Part shown: positions 8,138 through 17,600 of the stretch, in pieces
How positions within the stretch are numbered: position 1 is the first letter of the stretch
How the letters are laid out: the number at the start of each line of letters is the position of its first letter
NCBI GenBank assembly: GCA_017302035.1
Contig: JAFLEA010000014.1
Location: 1 to 57,077, forward strand
DNA: 57,077 bases
Direction of reading: 5' to 3'
From: Lysobacterales bacterium
GTDB lineage: Bacteria > Pseudomonadota > Gammaproteobacteria > Xanthomonadales > Xanthomonadaceae
The notes under the pieces: model-generated
Told to the model about the DNA's origin: nothing
Seen by the model: only the letters and a program-made list of their open reading frames with translations
Databases searched by the model: none
Translations under genes and position numbers: made by a program

Positions 8138-9001
8138 ATGGCCTTCCTCGACACCCAGCCCGCCCTGGGCTATCCCCTCGCCGCCGCGCTCGGCCTGGCC
8201 GTGGGCAGCTTCCTCAACGTGGTTATCCTGCGCCTGCCCAGGCGGCTGGAATGGGAATGGAAGCGTGACGCGCGCGAGATCCTGGAACTGCCGGAGCTCT
8301 ACGACCCGCCCCCGCCCGGGGTGGTGGTGGAACCCTCGCACGACCCGGTCACCGGCGACCGCCTGAAGTGGTGGGAGAACATCCCGGTGTTCAGCTGGCT
8401 GGCCCTGCGCGGGCGCTCGCGCTACAGCGGCCAGAAGATCTCCATCCAGTACCCGCTGGTGGAACTGCTGACCGGCCTGCTGACGGTGGTGTGCGCCTGG
8501 CGCTTCGGCTTCGGCTGGCAGGGGTTCGGGGCGATGGTGTTCACCTGGTTCCTGATCGCGCTGTCGGGCATCGACCTGCGCACCCGGCTGCTGCCGGACC
8601 AGTTGACCCTGAGCCTGATGTGGCTGGGCCTGATCGCCAGCCTGGACAAGCTGTTCATCGAACCCAAGCCGGCCCTGCTGGGCGCCATCGCCGGCTACGT
8701 GTCGCTGTGGAGCGTGTGGTGGCTGTTCAAGCAGCTCACCGGCAAGGAAGGCATGGGCCACGGCGACTTCAAGCTGCTGGCGGCGATCGGCGCGTGGGTG
8801 GGCCTGCGCGGGATCCTGCCGGTGATCCTGCTCTCCTCGGTGGTGGGCGCGGTGATCGGTTCGATCTGGCTGGCCGCCCAAGGCCGCGACCGCGCCACTC
8901 CCATCCCCTTCGGCCCCTACCTGGCCATCGCCGGTTGGCTGGTGTTCTTCTGGGGCGGAGACATGATCGGCGCGTACCTGCGCTTCGCCGGGCTGGGGTG
9001 A
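8138..9001 (+). CDS. pilD: Prepilin peptidase / N-methyltransferase PilD
   Basis: PilD cuts the leader from type IV prepilins and type II pseudopilins and methylates the new N-terminus. The 287-residue protein has an N-terminal cytoplasmic domain with the 'ENIPVFSWLALRGRSRYSG' segment and several membrane helices. The two catalytic aspartates are Asp146 (in SGIDLRTRLLPD) and Asp210 (in GMGHGDFKL). The tetracysteine zinc motif of most family members is absent: its positions are occupied by non-cysteine residues such as HDP and RSRYS, and the only cysteine is at 119. It is followed closely by coaE. Confidence 0.95.
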   Translation: MAFLDTQPALGYPLAAALGLAVGSFLNVVILRLPRRLEWEWKRDAREILELPELYDPPPPGVVVEPSHDPVTGDRLKWWENIPVFSWLALRGRSRYSGQKISIQYPLVELLTGLLTVVCAWRFGFGWQGFGAMVFTWFLIALSGIDLRTRLLPDQLTLSLMWLGLIASLDKLFIEPKPALLGAIAGYVSLWSVWWLFKQLTGKEGMGHGDFKLLAAIGAWVGLRGILPVILLSSVVGAVIGSIWLAAQGRDRATPIPFGPYLAIAGWLVFFWGGDMIGAYLRFAGLG

Positions 9002-9056
9002 GGCGCCGCCCTGCCCTCGGCCGCCCTCCTCGGCCACAGACTTGCGAAGGAGCGGG

Positions 9057-9668
9057 ATGAGCGACTTCATCATCGGCCTCACCGGCGGGGTGGCCTCGGG
9101 CAAGAGCGAGGTGGCCCGGCGCTTCGAGGCATTGGGCGTGGCCGTGGTCGACGCGGACCTGGCCGCGCGCGCGGTGGTGGAACCGGGGCAGCCGGCGCTG
9201 GCGCGCATCGCCGAGCGCTTCGGCGCGGGGATGCTGCGGGAAGACGGCACCCTGGACCGCCGGCAGCTGCGCGCGCTGGTGTTCGCCGATGCGCAGGCGC
9301 GACGCGACCTGGAGGCGATCACCCATCCGGCGATCCGTGCGCTGCTGAAGGAGCAATGCCTGGCCGCGACCGGGTCGTACGCGATCGTGGCCGTGCCGCT
9401 GCTGGCCGAAGCCGGGCCCGCGGCGTACCCATGGCTGGACCGGATCCTGGTGGTGGACGCGCCGGAGGAGCTGCAGCACGCGCGGCTGATGCGCCGCGAC
9501 GGCGTGGATGCGGAGTTGGCGTCGCGGATGATCGCCGCCCAGGCCACCCGCCAGGTGCGCCTGGCCATGGCCGACGACCTGATCGTGAACGACGGCGACC
9601 CGCTGCGCCTGGACGCCGCGGTGGCCGACCTGCATGCCCGCTACCGCCAGGCCGCGACCGCCCCGTGA
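9057..9668 (+). CDS. coaE: Dephospho-CoA kinase CoaE
   Basis: CoaE phosphorylates dephospho-CoA on the ribose 3' hydroxyl in the last step of CoA synthesis. The 203-residue protein opens with the P-loop GLTGGVASGKSE and retains the core 'VVDADLAARAVVEPG' and 'VVDAPEELQHARLMRRDG' (LID) segments. The ATG at 9057 is chosen over one five codons upstream because AAGGAG lies just ahead of it. It sits behind pilD, a common xanthomonad arrangement that reflects co-transcription rather than function. Confidence 0.95.
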   Translation: MSDFIIGLTGGVASGKSEVARRFEALGVAVVDADLAARAVVEPGQPALARIAERFGAGMLREDGTLDRRQLRALVFADAQARRDLEAITHPAIRALLKEQCLAATGSYAIVAVPLLAEAGPAAYPWLDRILVVDAPEELQHARLMRRDGVDAELASRMIAAQATRQVRLAMADDLIVNDGDPLRLDAAVADLHARYRQAATAP

Positions 9669-9693
9669 CCTGCCAGGGACGTGATGTTGTGCA

Positions 9694-9716
9694 ATACTAA
9701 CGCCTTACGTTAGTAT
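9694..9716. promoter_or_regulatory. Operator palindrome of the higBA operon
   Basis: A perfect 9-bp inverted repeat (ATACTAACG and CGTTAGTAT with a 5-nt spacer) ends six bases ahead of the higB start codon. Toxin-antitoxin operons are commonly repressed by the antitoxin or the TA complex bound to such a palindrome, so this is the probable HigA operator. It would overlap the promoter or the ribosome-binding region. Confidence 0.8.
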
Positions 9717-9722
9717 CGGGTC

Positions 9723-10004
9723 ATGGCGATCCTTTCCTTCAGGTGCAAAGACACCCGGAGCCTGTTCGAAGAAGGCCATTCGCGTCGTTTCGTGAACATC
9801 GGGTCGGTAGCAATGCGCAAGTTGGCGATGCTCAACCGGGCCGGCGTGCTTGACGACTTGAGGATTCCACCCAACAACCATCTCGAAGCGTTGCGGGACA
9901 ACCGCACCGGGCAGCACAGCATCCGCGTGAATCGGCAGTGGCGGATCTGCTTCGTCTGGACGGACAACGGCCCCAGGGACGTCGAGATCGTCGATTACCA
10001 CTGA
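9723..10004 (+). CDS. higB: HigB/RelE-family toxin
   Basis: HigB toxins are ribosome-dependent mRNA interferases of the RelE superfamily. The 93-residue protein matches the HigB host-inhibition pattern: an N-terminal 'FRCKDTRSLFEEG' helix, a middle 'LAMLNRAGVLDDLRIPPNNHLEALRDNR', and the terminal strands 'HSIRVNRQWRICFVWTDNGPRDVEIVDYH', where the Arg and C-terminal His/Tyr residues form the RNase site in studied members. Toxin precedes antitoxin by 12 nt, the order typical of hig loci. The upstream palindrome supports autoregulation. Confidence 0.93.
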   Translation: MAILSFRCKDTRSLFEEGHSRRFVNIGSVAMRKLAMLNRAGVLDDLRIPPNNHLEALRDNRTGQHSIRVNRQWRICFVWTDNGPRDVEIVDYH

Positions 10005-10016
10005 GGAGAAGCCAAC

Positions 10017-10313
10017 ATGCGCAAGGTTCCATATCCGCATCCGGGCGAGATCCTGATGCAGGAATTTCTCGAGCCGATGGGTATCAGCCAGTACAGGCTT
10101 GCCAAGGAAATCGGCGTGCCCCAGCGCCGGATCGGCGAGATCGTGGCCGGAACCCGAGCGGTCACCGTGGACACTGGCCTGCGCCTGTCGCGATTCTTCG
10201 GCATGTCGGAGGGTTTCTGGACCGGGCTGCAACTGGATTACGAAGCAGCTTCCGCGAAGGATTTGCTGGCCGAGGAGCTTGCGCGGATCCGGCCCTGGGC
10301 GACGGCGGCATGA
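10017..10313 (+). CDS. higA: HigA-family antitoxin
   Basis: HigA neutralises HigB and represses the operon. The 98-residue protein is an XRE-type helix-turn-helix of the VapI/HigA family: 'HPGEILMQEFLEPMGISQYRLAKEIGVPQRRIGEIVAGTRAVT' is the diagnostic segment, with the recognition helix at about 37-50. GAGGAG lies upstream of the ATG. The stop overlaps the ATG of the next gene (ATGA), so the DUF192 gene could be translated from the same message. Confidence 0.94.
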   Translation: MRKVPYPHPGEILMQEFLEPMGISQYRLAKEIGVPQRRIGEIVAGTRAVTVDTGLRLSRFFGMSEGFWTGLQLDYEAASAKDLLAEELARIRPWATAA

Positions 10314-10765
10314 CCATGACGACGGCCATGACCCGCCTCTGCCTGCTGCCCCTGTTGCTCCTGCTCAGCGCCTGCGCCTCGGCGCGTTCGCCCTGGGTGG
10401 AACTGGGCGGGGAGCGCTACGCCGTGGAGATCGCCGACGACGACGCCGAACGCGCGCGCGGGCTGATGTTCCGCGACGAGCTGCCGCCCGGCCACGGGAT
10501 GCTGTTCATCCACGACCGCCAGGAGCCGCAGGCGTACTGGATGAAGAACACGAAGATCCCGCTGGACATCCTCTACTTCGACAATGAGCGCAGGCTGGTG
10601 GCGCAGCAGCGCGACGTGCCGCCGTGCTCGGCCGGCGACCGCTGCCCGCCGTACCCCAGCCATCGCCCGGCGCGCTACGTGCTGGAACTCAACGCCGGCC
10701 AGGCCGCGCGGCTGAAGCTGGAGAACGGCGCCGCGCTGACCTTCGGCCCCGGCATCGCCGACTGA
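10310..10765 (+). CDS. DUF192 lipoprotein
   Basis: The protein starts with a lipoprotein signal (hydrophobic LCLLPLLLLLSAC, lipobox cysteine at residue 22 from this start) and continues into a DUF192 domain, with the family signature 'ERARGLMFRDELPPGHGMLF' and 'YWMKNTKIPLDILYFD'. Members are small periplasmic or membrane-anchored proteins of unknown role. Three in-frame ATGs (10310, 10316, 10328) could start it; the first overlaps the higA stop. It is more likely a chromosomal gene of ancestral order than part of the TA module. Confidence 0.85.
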   Translation: MTMTTAMTRLCLLPLLLLLSACASARSPWVELGGERYAVEIADDDAERARGLMFRDELPPGHGMLFIHDRQEPQAYWMKNTKIPLDILYFDNERRLVAQQRDVPPCSAGDRCPPYPSHRPARYVLELNAGQAARLKLENGAALTFGPGIAD

Positions 10766-10903
10766 ACCTGGTCTCCCTGTTGTGCGCGTGGCCGGCGGCC
10801 GGTCGGCCGCCTTTCGCCTGGCGCGCGTGCGACTGACCGACGGCACCTGCACGATCGGCGCCCCTCTTCCCACCCCGCCGGCCTTTTGCCTTAGTCTTGC
10901 GCC

Positions 10904-11749
10904 ATGGGCATCGATCGCGTGCCACTGCCGGACTGGAACACCCTCGCCGCGCTGGACGACGATGCCCTGCCGTTGCTGCCCGCGCTGTTGCTGATCGCCC
11001 GCGACGAATATCCCGACCTGGATCCGCGCCCCTACGAAGCCCGGGTCCAGGCCCATGCCGACCACCTGCGCGCCGAAGTCGGCATCCTCGACCAGGCGCC
11101 ATTGCAGATGGCGGCGATCAACCGCCACCTGTTCGACGAACTGGGCTACAGCGGCAACCACGACGAGTACTACGACCCGCGCAACAGCTACCTCAACCAG
11201 GTGCTGGACCGGCGCCTGGGCAATCCGATCTCGCTGGCGATGGTGCAGATGGAGGTCGCGCGGCGGCTGGGCATCCCGCTGGACGGGGTGTCGTTCCCGG
11301 GCCATTTCCTGGTGCGGTTGCCGGTGGACGGCGGGCTGCTGGTGATGGACCCGTTCAACGGCGGCCGGCCGCTGGCGGTGGAGGAACTGCGCGAGCGGGC
11401 GCGGCCGCACCTGGGCGAGACCCCCGACGACAACGTGCTGTTGCAGATCCTCGATCCCGCCCCGCACCGCGCGATCCTGGTGCGGGTGCTGCGCAACCTG
11501 CACGGCGTCTATGCCGAAGCCCGGCAGTGGGACCGCGCCGCGCGCAGCGCCGACCGGGTGCTGAAGCTGATCCCCGACCAGACCGAGGCGCTGCGCGACC
11601 GCGGCCTGGCCTACCTGGAACTGGACTACCTGCCCGGCGCCCGCCAGGACCTGGCCCGGTACCTGGAGCTGGCCCCGGAAGCCGCCGACACCGAACAGGT
11701 ACGCGAACGCCTGGTCGATGCGGCCGGCACCCGCGCCATCCTCCACTAG
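10904..11749 (+). CDS. SirB1-family protein with TPR tail
   Basis: This 281-residue protein has an N-terminal alpha-helical part, then the SirB1/transglutaminase-like core 'YYDPRNSYLNQVLDRRLGNPISLAMVQMEVARRLGIPLDGVSFPGHFLVR' (about 85-150), and a C-terminal pair of tetratricopeptide-like helices (about 200-275, 'AARSADRVLKLIPDQTEALRDRGLAYLELDYLPGARQDLARYL'). The family is widespread in proteobacteria without an established biochemical activity; the Cys/His/Asp transglutaminase triad is only partly evident. It stands alone between the DUF192 gene and rubredoxin. Confidence 0.85.
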   Translation: MGIDRVPLPDWNTLAALDDDALPLLPALLLIARDEYPDLDPRPYEARVQAHADHLRAEVGILDQAPLQMAAINRHLFDELGYSGNHDEYYDPRNSYLNQVLDRRLGNPISLAMVQMEVARRLGIPLDGVSFPGHFLVRLPVDGGLLVMDPFNGGRPLAVEELRERARPHLGETPDDNVLLQILDPAPHRAILVRVLRNLHGVYAEARQWDRAARSADRVLKLIPDQTEALRDRGLAYLELDYLPGARQDLARYLELAPEAADTEQVRERLVDAAGTRAILH

Positions 11750-11788
11750 ACTCCGCCCTCCCGCGGCGCCGACCGGCGACCTGAGGGG

Positions 11789-11813
11789 GTAGCCGATCAA
11801 TGGCCGCCTCTAC
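11789..11813. repeat. GTAG-headed REP-like hairpin at the rubredoxin end
   Basis: The segment begins with GTAG and ends with CTAC, so it reads GTAG inward on both strands; the arms can fold into an imperfect stem (GGC/GCC core). The rubredoxin stop codon TAG is part of the right-hand GTAG. The form matches the GTAG REP elements described in Stenotrophomonas. Confidence 0.5.
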
Positions 11814-12001
11814 ACGGGCTCCATCTCGAAATCGGCCTTGGTGGCGCCGCAATCCGGGCAGGTCCAGGTGTCCGGCACGTCTTCCCAGCGCGTGCCCGGG
11901 GCGATGCCCTCCTCCGGCATGCCCTCCGCCTCGCGGTACACGAAGCCGCAGACCACGCACATCCAGTCACGCCAGGGAATCGTTTCGTCGATGGCGCTCA
12001 T
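11810..12001 (-). CDS. Rubredoxin
   Basis: Rubredoxin is a small cytoplasmic one-electron carrier with a mononuclear Fe(Cys)4 centre. The 63 residues contain both iron-binding knuckles, Cys15/Cys18 (CVVCG) and Cys48/Cys51 (CPDCGA), with the usual Tyr and Trp residues in the hydrophobic core. It is divergent from thiE. No partner reductase or alkane hydroxylase is nearby, so its electron acceptor cannot be inferred. Confidence 0.96.
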   Translation of the reverse strand: MSAIDETIPWRDWMCVVCGFVYREAEGMPEEGIAPGTRWEDVPDTWTCPDCGATKADFEMEPV

Positions 12002-12044
12002 GCGGGGACTGCGGATGCCGGGCTGGCGGGGCGCGCATTGTCAC

Positions 12045-12740
12045 ATGGACCAAAGCGGGGCAGAGTGCGCTTCCCAAGGAAAACGCGCATCGGCCCCCTT
12101 CGTGCTTCCCCGCGGCCTCTACCTGATCACCCCCGACGAGTCCGACACCGTGCGCCTGCTGGCGCGGGTGGCGCCGTTGCTGGACCAGGGCGTGGCGTGG
12201 CTGCAATACCGGAACAAGACCGCCACCGCGGAACTGCGCCGCGCGCAGGCCGCCGCGCTGCAAACGCTGTGCGCCGGCGCCGGCGTGCCGCTGCTGGTGA
12301 ACGACGATGCGGCGCTGGCGCGGGAGATCGGCGCGGCCGGGGCGCACCTGGGCGAGGACGACGGCGATCTCGCCGCGGCTCGCGTCCTGCTCGGCCCGGA
12401 CGCGATCATCGGTGCGTCCTGCTACGACGACCTGGGACTGGCCCGGCGCGCGGTGGCCGCAGGCGCCAGCTACGTGGCCTTCGGCGCGTTCTTCCCCACG
12501 GCGACCAAGGCGACCACGCGCCGTGCCACCCCGGACCTGCTGCGCGCGGCCGCCACCCTGGAGGTGGTGCGGGTGGCCATCGGCGGGATCACGCCCGCCA
12601 ATGCGCGACCGCTGGTGGACGCCGGCGCCGACCTGCTGGCAGTGGTCGGTGGCGTGTTCGACGCCCCCGACCCGGCGGCCGCCGTACGCGCCTACAACGC
12701 CTGCCTCGCCGCCCCCCGCCCCGGCACCGTCGCGGGGTAG
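12045..12740 (+). CDS. thiE: Thiamine-phosphate synthase ThiE
   Basis: ThiE couples HMP-pyrophosphate and thiazole phosphate to make thiamine phosphate. The TIM-barrel core starts at '[10 protein letters not shown]' and includes 'WLQYRNKTA', '[10 protein letters not shown]', '[10 protein letters not shown]', '[15 protein letters not shown]' and '[10 protein letters not shown]', the substrate-phosphate loops of the family. The start is uncertain: ATG 12045 gives 231 residues, while GTG 12102 (before LPRG) gives 212 and is closer to family length. The stop codon TAG is part of a GTAG repeat. No TPP riboswitch was seen upstream. Confidence 0.92.
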   Translation: MDQSGAECASQGKRASAPFVLPRGLYLITPDESDTVRLLARVAPLLDQGVAWLQYRNKTATAELRRAQAAALQTLCAGAGVPLLVNDDAALAREIGAAGAHLGEDDGDLAAARVLLGPDAIIGASCYDDLGLARRAVAAGASYVAFGAFFPTATKATTRRATPDLLRAAATLEVVRVAIGGITPANARPLVDAGADLLAVVGGVFDAPDPAAAVRAYNACLAAPRPGTVAG

Positions 12741-12823
12741 AGCCGACCATCGGTCGGCCGGCCCCTGGCGCACCATCACGCTCGCGGCACCGCCCAAGGC
12801 GGCCGACCGGCGGTGGGCTCTAC
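12737..12823. repeat. Pair of inverted GTAG REP elements (REPIN-like)
   Basis: Left element: GTAG followed by A and a 7-bp hairpin GCCGACC/GGTCGGC (12737-12759). Right element, inverted: ending GGGCTCTAC at 12823, whose reverse complement starts GTAGAGCC. Two REPs facing each other about 85 bp apart form a REPIN, the mobile unit thought to be moved by RAYT transposases. It fills the gap between thiE and hemL and supplies the thiE stop codon. Confidence 0.7.
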
Positions 12824-12855
12824 AATGGCGGTTTCGCCGTTGCAGGATCGAACCG

Positions 12856-14148
12856 ATGAACCACGACCGCTCCCACGCCCTGTTCGCCCGTGCCCAGCAG
12901 CTGCTGCCGGGCGGGGTCAACTCGCCGGTGCGGGCGTTCAAGTCGGTCGGCGGCGAACCGTTCTTCGTCCAGCGCGCCGACGGCCCCTACCTGTTCGACG
13001 TGGACGGCAACCGCTACATCGACTACGTCGGCTCGTGGGGTCCGATGATCGTCGGCCACAACCATCCGGCGGTGCGCGAGGCGGTGGAGAAAGCCGTGCG
13101 CGACGGCCTCTCGTTCGGTGCGCCCTGCCCGGCCGAGGTCACCATGGCCGAGACCATCGTCCGCCTGGTGCCCTCGTGCGAGATGGTGCGCATGGTCAAC
13201 TCCGGCACCGAGGCCACCCTGTCGGCGATCCGCCTGGCGCGCGGCGCCACCGGGCGCCAGCGCATCGTCAAGTTCGAGGGCTGCTACCACGGCCACGGCG
13301 ATTCGTTCCTGGTCAAGGCCGGCAGCGGCATGCTGACCCTGGGCGTGCCGACCTCGCCGGGCGTGCCGGCCGGACTGAGCGAACTGACCGCCACCCTGAG
13401 CTACAACGATTTCGAGGGCGCGACCGCGCTGTTCGAGGAGATCGGCGGCGAGATCGCCGCGGTCATCATCGAGCCGGTGGTGGGCAACGCCAACTGCATC
13501 CCGCCGCGCGAGGGCTACCTGCAACACCTGCGCGAACTGTGCACGCGGCACGGCGCACTGCTGATCTTCGACGAGGTGATGACCGGCTTCCGCGTCGCCC
13601 TGGGCGGCGCGCAGGCGCACTACGGGATCGTCCCGGACCTGACCACCTTCGGCAAGATCATCGGCGGCGGCATGCCGGTGGGCGCCTACGGCGGGCGCCG
13701 CGAACTGATGGCACAGATCGCGCCGTCCGGGCCGATCTACCAGGCCGGCACGTTGAGCGGCAATCCGGTGGCGATGGCCGCCGGCCTGGCGATGCTGGAA
13801 CTGGTCCAGGCACCGGGCTTCCACCCGCGCCTGGCCGCCGCCACGGCGGCGTTGTGCGAAGGGTTGGAAGCGGCCGCGCGCGAGGCCGGCGTGGCCGTCA
13901 CCACCAATCGCGTGGGTGCGATGTTCGGCCTGTTCTTCACCGGCGAGAAGGTGGAGACCTACGCCCAGGCGGTGGCCTGCGACACCGCCGCGTTCAACCG
14001 CTTCTTCCACGCGATGCTGGAGAACGGCGTGTTCCTGGCGCCTTCGGCCTACGAGGCCGGCTTCCTCTCCAGCGCCCACGACGACGCCGTGATCGAAGCC
14101 ACCCTCGCCGCCGCGCGCCAGGCCTTCGAGGCCGTCGCCGCAGGCTGA
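12856..14148 (+). CDS. hemL: Glutamate-1-semialdehyde 2,1-aminomutase HemL
   Basis: HemL converts glutamate-1-semialdehyde to 5-aminolevulinate in the C5 heme pathway, using PLP/PMP. The 430-residue class-III aminotransferase fold shows the N-terminal '[18 protein letters not shown]' signature, the gating-loop region 'TSPGVPAG', the PLP-contacting Asp239 ('[11 protein letters not shown]') and the Schiff-base Lys267 ('[17 protein letters not shown]'). The ATG lies just after the REPIN. Length and motifs are normal. Confidence 0.97.
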   Translation: MNHDRSHALFARAQQLLPGGVNSPVRAFKSVGGEPFFVQRADGPYLFDVDGNRYIDYVGSWGPMIVGHNHPAVREAVEKAVRDGLSFGAPCPAEVTMAETIVRLVPSCEMVRMVNSGTEATLSAIRLARGATGRQRIVKFEGCYHGHGDSFLVKAGSGMLTLGVPTSPGVPAGLSELTATLSYNDFEGATALFEEIGGEIAAVIIEPVVGNANCIPPREGYLQHLRELCTRHGALLIFDEVMTGFRVALGGAQAHYGIVPDLTTFGKIIGGGMPVGAYGGRRELMAQIAPSGPIYQAGTLSGNPVAMAAGLAMLELVQAPGFHPRLAAATAALCEGLEAAAREAGVAVTTNRVGAMFGLFFTGEKVETYAQAVACDTAAFNRFFHAMLENGVFLAPSAYEAGFLSSAHDDAVIEATLAAARQAFEAVAAG

Positions 14149-14254
14149 TGCCGCGCTGGCCGATGGCCGGCACCTCGATGGCGTGACGCCGCGCACCGGA
14201 CGTCTCCGACATCGACAGGATGCGCATGCGGTCTGACGGCCCGCGGCGCTACCG

Positions 14255-14772
14255 CTACCGCGGCCAGCAGCGTCCGAACAGGCGCAGGTCGTGGAGGCCG
14301 TCGGGCTTGCATACTGCGCCGCGACGCAGGCCTTCTTCGACGAAACCGTTCTTCTCGAGCACGCGCGCCGAAGCCGGGTTGGTATCGAGCACGTTGGCCT
14401 CGACCCGCAGCAATCCCGACCCGGGCACCACCCGGTCCAGGTAGGCCGCCACCACGCGGGTCATCCAGCCATGCCCCCAGTGCGCGCGGCCGAGCCAGTA
14501 GCCGAGTTCGCCGCCATGCGCACGCTCACCGCTGCCCCGGCGCAGCGCGATCCCGCCGCAGGCCTCGCCGGCGATCTCGATGGCCAGCACGGGATCGGAA
14601 AAATCGACCACGTGCCCGGCGAGGAAGGCCTGCCCATCGGCGCGGGTGTAGGGGTGCGGGAAACGATCGCTCAGTCCGCGTGGCACCCACGGGTCGTTGG
14701 CGTGCTTGAGCAACGCATCGAGATCGTCCGTACGCCAGGGGCGCAGGATGAAGCCGGCGTTGCCGTCGGGAT

Positions 14773-14776
<4 letters not shown>
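14255..14776 (-). CDS. GNAT-family N-acetyltransferase
   Basis: The 173-residue protein is a RimJ/RimL-type acetyltransferase (Acetyltransf_3). It has the opening 'FILRPWRTDDLDALLKHAND', the 'GELGYWLGRAHWGHGWMTRVVAAYLD' acetyl-CoA loop, and the closing 'NPASARVLEKNGFVEEGLRRG'. Such enzymes acetylate ribosomal proteins or small amines; the substrate is not readable here. Its ATG overlaps the stop of the upstream argD-type gene (ATGA), so the two are co-translated, which may hint at acetylation of an amine from the same pathway. Confidence 0.92.
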
Positions 14777-15999
<1,223 letters not shown>

Positions 16000-16195
16000 G
16001 GCGGGGATCCGTGGACGGCGGGAACAAACTGCCATTGTGCCGCGACGGCGGGCGGACTTCACTGCCGGCGTGCACGCCCGGCGCCATCGCCGTGGCCTGC
16101 GTGGCAGGGGCTGCCCGGGGACGGGGGCTTGCCGCCTTACGACGACGGCGGCGGTCCGGCCCTCCGCAGGCTGGCCGCGGCCGGGCCGGTGCGGT

Positions 16196-16633
16196 TCACC
16201 AGGTGCCGGTGTTGGGCATCGACGCCCACGGTTCGGCCGGGGCCAGGCGCTCGCCCTTCTGCAGCAGTTCGATCGAGATCAGGTCGGGGGTGCGCACGAA
16301 GGCCATGTGGCCGTCGCGCGGCGGGCGGTTGATGGTCACTCCCAGCGATTGCAGGTGGGCGCAGGTGGCATAGATGTCGTCGACGGCGAAGGCCAGGTGG
16401 CCGAAGTTGCGCGCGCTGCCGTACTCCTCCGGCGGCGAGCCGTCGGCCGGCGGCCAGTTGTAGGTCAGCTCGATCTCGGCCTCCGGGTTCTCCGGCGCGC
16501 CGAAGTAGACCAGGGTGAAGCGGCCGGCGTCGCTGTCCTTGCGCCGGGTCTGGCGCAGGCCCAGGCCTTCGGTGAAGAAGCGGCAGGTGGCGTCCAGGTC
16601 GTGGACGCGGATCATCGCGTGCAGGTATTTCAT
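16196..16633 (-). CDS. gloA: Glyoxalase I-like VOC-family protein
   Basis: A 145-residue protein with one vicinal-oxygen-chelate module pair: 'KYLHAMIRVHDLDATCRFFTEGLGL' at the N-terminus and 'GHLAFAVDDIYATCAHLQSLGV' at mid-length. His7 and His79 with glutamates such as Glu53 and Glu121 are the likely metal ligands (positions approximate), as in lactoylglutathione lyase, which converts the methylglyoxal-glutathione adduct to S-lactoylglutathione. It lies 36 bp downstream of the SDR gene on the same strand. Glyoxalase I is the best call, but other VOC enzymes are possible. Confidence 0.85.
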   Translation of the reverse strand: MKYLHAMIRVHDLDATCRFFTEGLGLRQTRRKDSDAGRFTLVYFGAPENPEAEIELTYNWPPADGSPPEEYGSARNFGHLAFAVDDIYATCAHLQSLGVTINRPPRDGHMAFVRTPDLISIELLQKGERLAPAEPWASMPNTGTW

Positions 16634-16669
16634 CGGGTTTGCCTCCGGGGTGGGTACGATGTTGCCGGT

Positions 16670-17488
16670 TCAGTCCAGGAACAGGTCCGGCAACAGCGGC
16701 CGGGCGGGATCCACGGCATAGCCGGACAGGTCGGTGATGCCGGCTCCGGCCAGCACTTCGTCGTCGATCAGGAACCGGCCGCTGAAACCGGCTGCGGGCC
16801 GCACCAGCACCGCATGGGCGGCGTCGGCCACGATTTCCGGGCGACGGCCGTTGCCCACGCTCACCCCGGGGATCATGTTCAGTGCGTCGGTGGCGATCAG
16901 GGTCCGCGGCCACAGCGCGTTCACCGCCACCCCCTGCGGCCCGAACTCGGCGGCCAGGCCGAGGGTGACGAAGCTCATGCCCATCTTGGCCAGGGTATAG
17001 CCGGTGTGCGGCCCCCACCATTTCGGCTCCAGCGAGGGCGGCGGCGCCAGGGTCAGGATGTGCGGGTTGGGCGCGGCCAGCAGGTGCGGCAGGCAGGCCT
17101 GCGCGCACAGGAAGCTGCCGCGGGCGTTGACCTGCTGCATCAGGTCGAAGCGCTTCATCGGCGTGTCCAGCGTCCCGCGCAGCCAGATCGCGCTGGCATT
17201 GTTGACCAGGATGTCGATGCCGCCGAAGGCATCGACGGTGGCGGCCACCGCCGCGCGCACCTGCTCCTCCTCGCGGATGTCGCATTTCAGCGCCAGGCCC
17301 TGGCCGCCGGCCGCGGTGACCGCCTCGGCGGCGCTGTGGATGGTGCCCGGCAGCTTCGGATTGGGTACCGCGGACTTGGCGGCGATGGCCACGTTGGCGC
17401 CGTCGCGCGCCGCGCGCAGGGCGATGGCCAGGCCGATCCCGCGCGAGGCGCCGGTGATGAACAGGGTCTTGCCGGCCAGGCTGGGCAT
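16670..17488 (-). CDS. SDR-family oxidoreductase (HSDL2-like)
   Basis: This 272-residue classical short-chain dehydrogenase has the NAD(P) motif TGASRGIG (12-19), the NNAS motif, and the Y-x3-K catalytic pair in 'YTLAKMGM'. The 'SEPKWWGPHTGYT'-like stretch (here LEPKWWGPHTGYT) and the C-terminal 'FLIDDEVLAGAGITDLSGYAV' are typical of the hydroxysteroid-dehydrogenase-like 2 group. The ATG at 17488 fits the family start; the frame is open further upstream without homology. The substrate is unknown. It is the upstream partner of the glyoxalase-like gene and divergent from the DedA/PAP2 gene. Confidence 0.9.
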   Translation of the reverse strand: MPSLAGKTLFITGASRGIGLAIALRAARDGANVAIAAKSAVPNPKLPGTIHSAAEAVTAAGGQGLALKCDIREEEQVRAAVAATVDAFGGIDILVNNASAIWLRGTLDTPMKRFDLMQQVNARGSFLCAQACLPHLLAAPNPHILTLAPPPSLEPKWWGPHTGYTLAKMGMSFVTLGLAAEFGPQGVAVNALWPRTLIATDALNMIPGVSVGNGRRPEIVADAAHAVLVRPAAGFSGRFLIDDEVLAGAGITDLSGYAVDPARPLLPDLFLD

Positions 17489-17600
17489 GTCGGTCGATCC
17501 GCTAGGGCACAGGCCTGCATTGTCGCGCGGATGAACGCGGAGCAGGCGACAACCGGCCGCCCGGCCTGCCGCGCGCGGGCAGGCTTCTATAATCCGCGCC

